From Cololabis saira (Eukaryota; Chordata; Actinopteri; Beloniformes; Belonidae): a DNA stretch of 64,000 nucleotides. The translations under genes and the position numbers were made by a program. Positions within the stretch are counted from its first letter, which is position 1. Each line of letters starts with the position of its first letter. The notes below the pieces were generated by a model. The model was given only the letters and a program-made list of their open reading frames with translations, did not search any database and was not told the origin of the DNA. Of this stretch, positions 55,080-64,000 are shown piece by piece. The stretch is taken from contig NC_084597.1 in the NCBI RefSeq assembly GCF_033807715.1, positions 8,588,053-8,652,052 of the forward strand, read 5' to 3'.

Positions 55080-55775
55080 TTTATAGTTATCGTTTGTATC
55101 TAAACCCAATCTCTATCAAAATAGAAAGAGTATATGAAAATAAGTTCCTGGGGGTAATAATTGATGATAAACTTAGCTGGAAATCACATATAAATAGTGT
55201 AAAATCAAGAATGTCTAAAACCCTAGCAATATCAAAAAAAAAAATTCTGTCAAAGAGCACAGTTTTTGATGTATAACTCACTTATAGTTCCATACATGAC
55301 TTATTATGTGGAGATATGGGGTAACAGCTATAAAACAAATACAAACCCTATTTTCCTGTTACAGAAAAGAGCGTTAAGGATAATTAATAGATCTGACTAG
55401 AAAACTGTTTTATTTGCCTTTAAAGCCCAGCAGAAACTGCTTCCAAACTACATTCAGGACCCTAAATAAATATAAAACACTATATAAAACTTTATAATTA
55501 TAAAGTATACTATCGAAAACATTCTAGAATGTGAAATGTCAATTTTATATTTTGTCTTACTTATTTTTGTTTTCTTTATGTATTGTTTGTTTCCACGGAG
55601 TAAAAGCTAATGTCTCATATTTTTGCTGATCATAAGAAAAAAGGGTAGGCCCTATAAGCTACGGCTTCAGCTACACCTTTTCTGCAAAAGAAATGTTGTT
55701 TTTTCTTTCCTTTTCATCTTGTTCTGCAAAAGGTGTGTACAAGCCAAAATAAAGATTCATAACATAACATAAAAT
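55080..55775 (+). mobile_element. LINE 3' part with (AACAT)n tail
   Basis: Coding remnant then the same UTR as at 51546-52015, ending AAAATAAAGATTCATAACAT. An internal deletion appears to have removed the last part of the coding region near 55465. Confidence 0.75.
55094..55400 (+). pseudogene. LINE reverse transcriptase thumb-region remnant
   Basis: YENKFLGVIIDDKLSWKSHI then NSVKSRMSKTLAISKKK, followed after a frameshift by YMTYYVEIWGNSYKTNTNPI and LQKRALRII. FLGV-ID--L-W--HI and the QKRALRII motif are typical of Jockey-superfamily LINEs. Confidence 0.75.
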
Positions 55776-56894
55776 CTAATACAGTTACTTCAGTAACACC
55801 TACTATACATGTTTAGTTTTTTTCTGGTATTCTAACACAGTATGCGGTTACACCAGTTCAAGAGAAATCTCTTCAGTTGCTAATGGAAATCTTTGCCTGG
55901 GCGTATTATTCCATCAGTCAATCTGCTCTAAAAGGGAAACGTATAGTTTTAAGAAAAAATAGATTCTTATCTCGTCTTTTAGTTACTGTATTCATAACAA
56001 TATGTCTACAAGCCAGACAGACGCCAACATGACGAGATAAGGTCCCGCCTTGAATCTTTCATGGTGGCTCACACAGGAAGAGAACTGCCGAGACCGTGGG
56101 AAAACAATTCGTCTCTAAAGAGATAAAGAAAAAACTAAAAAAAAAAAACTAGACAATAATGAATTGGCGAATGCAGTTGAAGAGATGACAACTGATTTCC
56201 AACTAACAACTGTGACTAAATAGTAGCAGAGCGTTGCAAAAGTTGTCATTTGTCAATAGTATTTCAGATAAGAACTGCAGATGATGCAGCATCCAGACTA
56301 ATGTAAAAATACTAAATAAACCACCCAGCTCAACAAAATTGACTTTTTTGTGAAACTTTCATTTGGCAAAAGTGGTTTCAAATGTTGTAAACATTTATTG
56401 CAATATGAGTGCACCACTTGCTTGAAGCAACGCTGACTATATTGTATTATACTGGCCCTAATCTACAAATACAACACAGCATCAACCGTCTCTTGGGCTG
56501 AATCCAGCGAAAGAATTGGCTGGTTAACAGTTAAGAAGAGAAGAAGAGGAGAAAATGAGGACTAAGAGATCACAGGAGTCAAGTACTTTCAAAGCAGCTT
56601 AGCTTAATTCAATAGAGTTTTCATGAAATCAGCCTAATGGTTGATGGTATATCCTAATAGCCTTTAAACTCTTATTTTTTATGCATTTTTTTTAAATTTT
56701 TTTATCTAAAAATGACTTTGGACCTAAAATGTGCTACACAAATGACCTTGCCTTAATGCTCCTGATAGAACTGACCATAACAATCAAGTTTCCCAGTAAG
56801 CTGTGTCAGCGACCTCCAACCAAACACCATAACACCAGCAGCCGTGATGGCGAGGGTTCATTTCAGGTTCAAGAGTAGGGCAAGAGCATTAAAC
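55776..56894. other. DYM intron sequence, nothing recognised
   Basis: AT-rich, no supported gene or repeat. Confidence 0.45.
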
Positions 56895-56897
56895 TAG

Positions 56898-57089
56898 TGC
56901 CGCGTTCCATTTACCTCGGAAATCGGAACTGGGAACTGGGAATGGCAGCCATCTTGGAATGGTAACTCGGGGGTGGTGAAGCTTCTCCCACTTCCCCAGT
57001 AGGAAATCCCACTTCGAGGGGCGTTCCAGTTGAAAATTCCGACTAGGAACTGGGAAATTCCGACTTCCGAGAACAAATGGAACGCGGCA
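56898..57089. mobile_element. Harbinger-like MITE GCCGCGTTCCATTT, copy 2 (TSD TAG)
   Basis: TGCCGCGTTCCATTTACCTC and inverted TGCCGCGTTCCATTTGTTCT, with TAG at 56895-56897 and 57090-57092. At 192 bp it is an internally deleted version of 42779-43165. Confidence 0.85.
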
Positions 57090-57130
57090 TAGATTACTGT
57101 AAAGATTCCAGCTCCTCATCTTTATCTAAC

Positions 57131-57966
57131 CAGTGTTCATTTCGTTGACGAAGACTATGATGATAAATATTTGTCAAATATTTGTCACTTTAAAAAAAAA
57201 ATTGTATATATGTTATTTTATTTAGAGCCGTCATTTTTCTACCGCATACTGCTGCACCTTCAGTTCTTTAATTGTATATACATCAATAAGTGCCACATTT
57301 GTTTATTTTTCTGTTTGCTATTTTTAAATCTGGGTACAGCGAGCGAAATAACCGGAGTCAAATTCCTTGTTGGACAATGTTCAAACCTGGCCAATAAAGA
57401 TGATTCTGATTCTGAAGAACCTTTTTCAAGGATGAAAACTAAATCAAAACGAAGACTATGACGAAATATAATTGACACTTTAGTCAATGACTATTATTAT
57501 TTATCTTGATCTTTTTGATTTTGCACAGAGTAACAGACCGCAGAAGACAGTGAGTTCAGAGTTATGTGGTTATCTATTTCAAAAATATGGTACTTAAGCT
57601 TGAAAGAATGTAATATACATTGCATATCATTCAGGGAGAATGCAGATCTTTTTCAGGAAGCATGTATATTTTTTAGGGAGAGCAGGCCTTATGCTTATTT
57701 TCTGTTTGATTATCTTTTGTGGAAAAGCCATGCTCACGTGTTTGGCATTCAGAATAAAATAAAATACATTTTTCATATTACAACTGTTAAATATGTGTCC
57801 GTATTGCATATTTAAATCTTAATACCATTCCATATCAGATTGATGGATATTTCCAATGACCGGAAATTCTGGAGAAACATTTAGTCGACTAAAATCTGCT
57901 AATATTTGGTCTACTAAGACCAAAAGACTAAGACTAAATTAGAATTTGCTGTCAAAATTAACACTG
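57131..57966. mobile_element. hAT-like element CAGTGTTCATTTCG (TSD TATCTAAC) with nested LINE tail
   Basis: Perfect duplications at 57123-57130 and 57967-57974. Ends CAGTGTTCATTTCGTTGACG and inverted CAGTGTTAATTTTGACAGC. Related in wording (TAGTCGACTAAAA) to the 35260/41021 family. The LINE 3' end at about 57249-57416 was inserted into it. Confidence 0.85.
57249..57416 (+). mobile_element. LINE-type 3' end with (ATTCTG)n tail, copy 2
   Basis: CTGCTGCACCTTCAG ... CCTTGTTGGACAATGTTCAA ... CCTGGCCAATAAAGATGATT then CTGATTCTG. Same family as 3757-3925. Confidence 0.65.
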
Positions 57967-57974
57967 TATCTAAC

Positions 57975-60015
57975 TGTACCCCATAAACCGTAAACTGCTG
58001 ACAAACACAAAAATGTTAATTCGAGTTAATTTTGGCCACCATCTTTGCTTTGCAGGGTGTCTCGCCCCAGATAGAGCTCACCAGCAGCTTCCTCCTGTTA
58101 CATTTCAGGCTTGAGATGAGAATAATTATTGCAACTCCTCTAAAATAGATTACAAGACATACTATTCATCACTGTGCAAGAATTAGAAAACTTAAAAAAA
58201 AAAGTCTCTTTGGCACCGTGAGACATGACAATGATATGTTTTGACCACGAATTTCTCAATACCATATTCAACACAGGAACCTGGCAAGACCGCAACTGCG
58301 AGCTGAGATTCCCCCTCCAATCTGGGCTGACCATCTGTAACAGCACTGCATGTGGAAGCATTTTATATTTCATCTCCAGCGCCCTGCTTTGGAAACTAGT
58401 CCTTATCTTATAAATAACTTTGCTCTCTCTGTGACTTTCTTAAAATTGTGCACAAGGACACACACACGCACACACCATGCTCTTTAAAAGTAGCCAGAGG
58501 ATTAAGATCGTTGTAAATAACTGGATTCTGTTGTGCACAGGCGGTGAACTGGGATGGGAAAATATATGCAATAGTGTGATGCATAGATTTCCACAGGCTG
58601 GCTGAGGGAGGTATGCAAAGTTTTCAGACATAAAGAGGCAGGGGGATGGCCAAAGAGCCAGTAATAATGAGGACTGATTGTATGTCTGGAGGCAGAGGTG
58701 GCTCTCTGAGCTCAACTCCACTGCCTTCCTAGAACCTGCTCGCCTCTCCTCTGCAGTGGCAGGCCATAATTAAAAAGAGAGCAGAAAAAACACATACGGG
58801 AGACATCTGAATAGGAGGAGGCAGAATAAAGAAGACGGGGACGAAAATGGTAGCGTTGAAAATGAGAGTAGGGGGTGTTGATGGAGACGGCGAACACGAC
58901 GAGGAGGATGCGAAAGCAGGAGAGCAAGACAGAGTAGGAGTGAGGGATGCCGAGTGTGTTTGTTCTGTAGCTCAGCACCCAGCTTAATTAGATTAGTCTG
59001 GGAGGAAAAAAAGCCACACTGGGGAATTCAGGTCACATGAAAATAGGCTAGCTAGACGTCTGCCTGGCCCTGCGTGTATGTTTGCCAAGTGGATGAGATT
59101 AAGAGGTCCATGGTCTACTTGAAACCCCAGACAGGATTTAAATATCTTGGCTGCTCCTCCTTCTTCTCCTCTTCCACTTCCCACTTTGTTCCCCAGCACT
59201 TGTTTTTTCCCCCCCAAAATTTCCGCTCAAACCACCAGAAAACACCTGATGTGTGCGTTTGACTGCATGACATCGTTACTGCTTATTCTCTCTTCCCCCT
59301 CCTCTTCCTGTCCTCCCCTTGCCACCTCTTTTCTGCTGCTTTTGCCACATTCATGTGTAATTTTCTAACCCCCATCATCGTCATTTAGTCACAACCGCTC
59401 ATGGTGCTATTCAGGCTGCCTCCTTCCTCCCCACCCAGGAAAACACAGCCCTCAGACACGGACTGTATCATTTGCCTGAATGATCCGGGCCTGTTTTACT
59501 GGCTCCACTATTTACATAAACGTTAAACGGAAAGCTTCCAGAGTGTAAACGGAGGGCTTTTCCAGCCCTGTGATTCTGCAGCTAATTCTTCAATAAGCCG
59601 TGCTCCCAAAAATGTGTTAAGTCTGCAGGTGGATCTGACCTCTGTTAACTGTCTGACCAACGTCTGCAAAAAATAATCAATGTCTGTATATGTCTGGCCA
59701 TTATATCATACCCCTGCATGTTTGTATGCAAATGTTTGTGTGCGTGGACGGGGTGTTTACAGACACAGACATGCAAATCCTTGTAAAGTAGGAGCTGGCA
59801 TCATTAAACCAATAGCTTAGAGATTCCCCGGTTGGCCCCCACTCCTCACTGTAGGCTGTTGTGGGGCAGACAAAGCAGGCGTATTAAGAGAGAGGACTAG
59901 CGTAGACAGCGTTGTGCATGAAGATGCACAACATAGCCACACCTTCATAAAGGAGATCTGTCCTAAATCTGCCAACATGTAAACGGCTTCACACGAAAGG
60001 ACACAACGTTTTATC
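57975..60015. other. DYM intron, longest repeat-free stretch
   Basis: About 2 kb without a transposon I can recognise and with higher GC than its surroundings. A short CA-rich tract is at 58458-58474. No exon is supported. Possible place for conserved non-coding sequence. Confidence 0.45.
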
Positions 60016-60023
60016 GACATAAC

Positions 60024-60720
60024 TAGTGATGCACCGAAATTAAAATTTGTAGCCGAAACCGAAACCGAAAATCGCAATAATCACTTGGCCGAATACCGAA
60101 CAATACCGAACATGGTTCTTCACAGTTTTTCATTTATTTTGCCAATTTTTTCACCATTGCATAAATCAAATACATTTGATTTAGGCATGCTCTTATCTTA
60201 TTTTATATACCAGTATTTTTTATTATTATTATTAATGTATATACCAGTACTGTTTATAGTGTGTCATACTCTGATATTATTATTGTATTATTATTATTTC
60301 TATTGATGCCTCTTGTCTTGCACTATCCCCTTTGCTGCTGTACACTGCAAATTTGGGGACTAATAAAGGAATATCTTATCTTATCTTATCTTTTCAAAGA
60401 CATTTTTTTTTTACAAAATTACGAGGTAGAAAATATTTATTGAACATAAAAAACTGAATTTTTTTTAATTTCCCAGCATTATGTTGTTCTGGTTCCACCT
60501 CCTGGTGAATGTTAGGTAAAATTCTTATGTGGTTACCTTTTGGTTGGCCAACGATTTATGTTTGTGGTGCGCAACTTTTACGGGAGCGGCCAGTCTATTT
60601 CCTTATATTACAACTCCGTTATTAATTGTTTTTTCCCACTTCTTCCACCGAACACCGAAAGTGTTTTTTTGCCATTTTCGGCCGAACAATTTCGGTTACC
60701 GAACAATCGGTGCATCACTA
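60024..60720. mobile_element. hAT element TAGTGATGCACCGA (TSD GACATAAC) with nested LINE tail
   Basis: Perfect duplications GACATAAC at 60016-60023 and 60721-60728. Ends TAGTGATGCACCGAAATTAA and inverted TAGTGATGCACCGATTGTTC. Subterminal CCGAAACCGAAACCG repeats. A LINE 3' end is inserted at about 60172-60393. Confidence 0.9.
60172..60393 (+). mobile_element. LINE 3' end with (ATCTT)n tail, copy 2
   Basis: Colinear with 24870-25085: ATATACCAGTACTGTTTATA, GCACTATCCCCTTTGCTGCT, GGACTAATAAAGGAATATC, then ATCTT repeats. Confidence 0.75.
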
Positions 60721-60728
60721 GACATAAC

Positions 60729-61567
60729 CAAAGAAAATGTATAATACTGTGAGATATACATTTGATTTAAAGCACTAAAGGGAAAAGGCACGAAGAAAAA
60801 TAGGGAAAGAAAATGCCACATGCTCAAACATGATGGTCAGACCGGCTGAGGAGAAGCAACCTGCCTGGTCATTTGGTATTTTTAAAAATGGGTCATTGTC
60901 TCTTTGAAGGCACCATGACTATGTCATAATGACACTATTTTGCAGAACATTGTGCCCAGGTCAGGCTCTCATCAAACCACAGGGTCACACATGACGCACA
61001 AAACATTCTTCGTTGGGCGGATGGATAAAATCCCATTAATCTGTCGAGAAGAGACTCTGCGGAGGAAATATGTAGCTCATTTGGAGGTGAATTCCCCATC
61101 ATCAGTTTTAATGTATCTACTTCTCTGAGATTTAATTACAGCGAAAGGAGCTCAGGTAAGGGAATGGAGGCAAAACAGAGATAATGCTAATGATGACAGG
61201 CGTAACAATGATTTTACAAAACGCGGCAAAACTCTAGCAAATAGGTGGGCAGAACTAATTGATCAGAAATGAGCTCTGCTTTGCTTTGTTATGGCTCAAT
61301 CATGAGAAGACCAGGCCCCAGCTGGGCAGCGGTAATAATCATTTGGAAGCAGACAATCATTAGAAAGTAAGAGCACCTGCTGCCTTGCAGGGATGAAACT
61401 ACTACCCAAGAAGAGACGACTAAACCAGGAGAGAGATTAAATACTATTTATATACATATAAACTTCATTATCTGTCATCTCAAAGTACATGCTCTTTCAA
61501 TTTTAAGGTTTTACTTATTAGGATAATGGTGTGCTCTTAATCAGGTACTGCATTTCAAGACATATAA
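60729..61567. other. DYM intron sequence, nothing recognised
   Basis: No supported gene or repeat. Confidence 0.45.
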
Positions 61568-61575
61568 CAACACAT

Positions 61576-62220
61576 TAGGGCTGGGCGATATATCGAGATT
61601 TTAATATATATCGATATATTTTCAAACGCGATATGGTATGAGACAATATCGTTTATATCGATTTAAATTTTTATTTTTTTTATTATTTTTTTTATGATTT
61701 TGATATAGCTTATTTTGTGACAAATTGACTTGAATGTTTTATTTGAGATTTGCACAAATGTTTTGTTATTTGCACAACTGTCAACCTCAGTGGAAAAGTC
61801 TGCCTGTTACTGTCTACATTGTATTAATTGCACAGTGTATTTGAATTTAATTGCTATGCAGGAAAGGGATATTTGTTTTATTTTATTCAAGAAGCATTTT
61901 TATTCTATATATGCAGGCAGTTTATTTTTATTTCATTTGTTTCATACATTTTGATATTGTGCAGACCTCTGTTAATAAAGGAACCTGTGTGACATTTAGC
62001 ACGAGGCTTTGTATTAAAACTGACTGTTTTTTTAAGGGTTTGCCTCAGAAAAAATGAAGCTAACAGAGATGCTAACAGAGATGCTAACAGAGATGCTATG
62101 CTATAATGCTTTGGGGGAAACCCCAATTATGGCACAGAAAAAATATCGATATATATCGAGTATCGCCATTCAGCTAGAAAATATCGAGATATGACTTTTG
62201 GTCCATATCGTCCAGCCCTA
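61576..62220. mobile_element. hAT element AGGGCTGGGCGAT, copy 2 (TSD CAACACAT)
   Basis: Perfect duplications at 61568-61575 and 62221-62228. Ends TAGGGCTGGGCGATATATCG and inverted TAGGGCTGGACGATATGGAC. Inverted relative to 35280-35870. A GCTAACAGAGAT triplication lies near 62057-62096. Confidence 0.9.
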
Positions 62221-62228
62221 CAACACAT

Positions 62229-62955
62229 TACACTGAAAAAGTCAACATTTTTGAGAAACTAAGCCTAAAAGGGTTATTTTTTTTTGTGGCAATGATAGAA
62301 ATGTACCCAGACTCTGTGGCTACCAAACAAGTCCCCATCATCAACATCTCCACCATACTCAAGGTGTTTGTCCTGATGTGCCTTGTTTGGTTTTTTGCAT
62401 GTGGTTGTGTGCATTAGGGACATCAGCCCTACCGAGGGTCAACACAGACACTGCTGCGGACGCCTCGGGTCCAAAAGTGAGTTTGTCTTACGCTGCAAAA
62501 GTGCAAGCTATAACAAGAGATGTGACTAATCAATTTTACCAGTCTGGACAACGGCTGTGGCAAAATCCCACAAGCTTAGTGCAGGGTGGTTGTTCACGGT
62601 CTAGTCGCAAATAAACAAACTGGCTCAATTATCTTTCACAGTCTCGCTTGTGAGAAAGTGTGGTGACACAGCCGGAGATATAGCATCATGTCATCCTTTC
62701 CTGCTGTTAGAGTTTATGGGCTTGTTTGTTCTTGTGGAGGTAATATTCACTGTAAGTGACTCTTCTGTTTGTTATCATAGCCGTCAGTGAACTGAGGGGC
62801 AAACACAGTGCTACTGACAACATGTTTACCCTCAGTGCTGATAAAAGAAAAGATCCATAACTATTTATTCCACCTTTAATGCAAATCGGAGTTTTCTTTT
62901 GTTTTCTTTTTTTTAAATCAATCTTGATTTTTCAGTATTAAAACCAATGAAGATA
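62229..62955. other. DYM intron sequence, nothing recognised
   Basis: No supported feature. Confidence 0.45.
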
Positions 62956-62963
62956 CTTTGTGT

Positions 62964-63611
62964 TAGGGCTGGGGATCGATTCAAATGTCAAGAATCGATT
63001 CGATTCCGATTCTTAAGATTCAGAATCGATTATTAAGATTTGATTTGATCCGATTCTATTCCGATATTGATTTGGGTTATTGTTATTAAAACTGTTTTTT
63101 GAGCTGTTGCATGAATTATATGACTGTAGTTATGCAAAATATTACTACTAGAAACATCATGTGGGTCAGAATTACCAAACAGACCCAGGGCAGCAAACAG
63201 AGACGGATGAAATCGGTTTTATTTTCTCCCACATTCCGTTTCTATTTGTTCCATTTTCGATTTATTTTGGTTTTTAATTTTTGAGCATTTGGTTTTTAGC
63301 GTTTTTTGCAAATGTAACCCCAAGACAGTATATAAAGTAATGAAATATAGACAATTTATGCAATTATAACCTAACACTTTAATGTTTTCATACCTTTAAA
63401 CATATTTAAAGGCAAAAACATGGCACCAGTTATTCTCGTGTCCAACAAAACATTCCTTTTTTGAGGATAAACAAAAAAATAACCAAAAGTTGTAATGATG
63501 AAAAAAAAAAATTAAAAAATTAAAAAAAAAAATTAAAAAAAAATCGATTTTTAGGAATTAATATGAGAATCGATTTAGAATTGGGAAATCGATTTTTTCA
63601 ACACAGGCCTA
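62964..63611. mobile_element. hAT element TAGGGCTGGGGATCG, copy 2 (TSD CTTTGTGT)
   Basis: Perfect duplications at 62956-62963 and 63612-63619. Same orientation and interior as 39216-39843 (AATCGATTCGATTCCGATTC, ATGGCACCAGTTATTCTCGT). A-rich run near the right end. Confidence 0.9.
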
Positions 63612-63764
63612 CTTTGTGTACCTATCAACGAATAGCCTACATCTGCAAACAGGTATTTTGGCCTACTGCTCTTCAACAAACTGCTCTAGCTTGCTATAGT
63701 TTGGAGGGTACTTACTCCACGCTGCATTTTCCCCAACTTTCTATATATGTTAAAGACCTTGGTT

Positions 63765-64000
63765 CATAAAGGATGCTTTAGGAATAGTCCATATTGTCAA
63801 AATCAGCATTTCTTGGGTCACAGTAGCTCTGTGTTTTGGGTCATTATTCTGTTGGAAGACCTCTAACCTGTGATTGAGGCTGAGCTTCCTGACATTGGAA
63901 AGTGTTTTTTTGCTCCAGGATGTAGATAGCTTTTAGTTTGCCGTACTGTGACTTTATTGTACTCTGTGCAGATTAAAGGCAACCCTGTGCCTGAAGCAGC
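63765..64000. mobile_element. Fragment of a common fish repeat, possibly Tc1-like
   Basis: Contains phrases such as TGTTTTGGGTCATTATTCTG and TTGGAAGACCTCTAACCTGT that I recall from multi-copy fish DNA-transposon relics. Cut by the window edge; no termini seen. Confidence 0.35.

Noticed and set aside
53077..64000. Search for the preceding DYM exon (human ...KKHNKVLEQATQSLRG...)
   Set aside because: No minus-strand stretch encoding these residues was found; the exon must lie beyond the window.

Overview
This is a gene-poor, transposon-rich stretch of vertebrate nuclear DNA, almost certainly from a teleost fish. Evidence: two spliced vertebrate genes with GT-AG introns; long (CA)n and (TA)n microsatellites; and a repeat load typical of teleosts (L2/CR1-like and L1-like LINE tails, many non-autonomous hAT and PIF/Harbinger elements, Tc1/mariner fold-back MITEs). 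The species cannot be named from sequence alone.

Two host genes are present, both on the minus strand. At the left edge is exon 1 of SMAD7 (150-615), with the start codon, the divergent MH1 domain and a splice donor; the rest of the gene lies left of the window. About 1 kb upstream of its start codon (1641-1657) sit a palindromic Smad-binding element and an E-box three bases apart, the arrangement I recall from mammalian SMAD7 promoters. On the right are the last three coding exons of DYM (dymeclin): 52894-53076, 47381-47494 and 26520-26669, in frame and ending in a stop codon. They encode the C-terminal 148 residues. DYM upstream of SMAD7 on the same strand matches human chromosome 18q21, so this is a conserved syntenic block. 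DYM introns of 20.7 kb and 5.4 kb and an upstream intron running off the right edge fill most of the window.

Layout: 1-1700 SMAD7 exon 1, leader and promoter; 1811-26100 intergenic DNA with nested transposons, including a LINE with a 652-codon uninterrupted reverse-transcriptase frame (12771-14729) and a LINE relic broken by two later insertions (20655-23218); 26100-26669 DYM 3' UTR and last coding exon; 26670-47380 the large DYM intron, with hAT, Harbinger-like and LINE insertions stacked inside each other; 47381-53076 two DYM exons and the intron between; 53077-64000 upstream DYM intron with more hAT elements.

Most DNA transposons here could be delimited to the base by terminal inverted repeats plus target-site duplications: 8 bp for hAT-like, TA for Tc1/mariner-like, 3 bp for Harbinger-like. 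Several families occur two to six times, so empty sites and nesting order can be read directly. Points most worth a second look: the conserved SMAD7 promoter module; a G-quadruplex motif plus (TG)n tract in the sense strand of the DYM 3' UTR; a Harbinger-like element that has captured a promoter-exon-like gene fragment; a palindromic MITE that rides inside other transposon families; and a 2.2-kb element bracketed by 90-bp direct repeats. I found no tRNA, rRNA, CRISPR or bacterial-type system.
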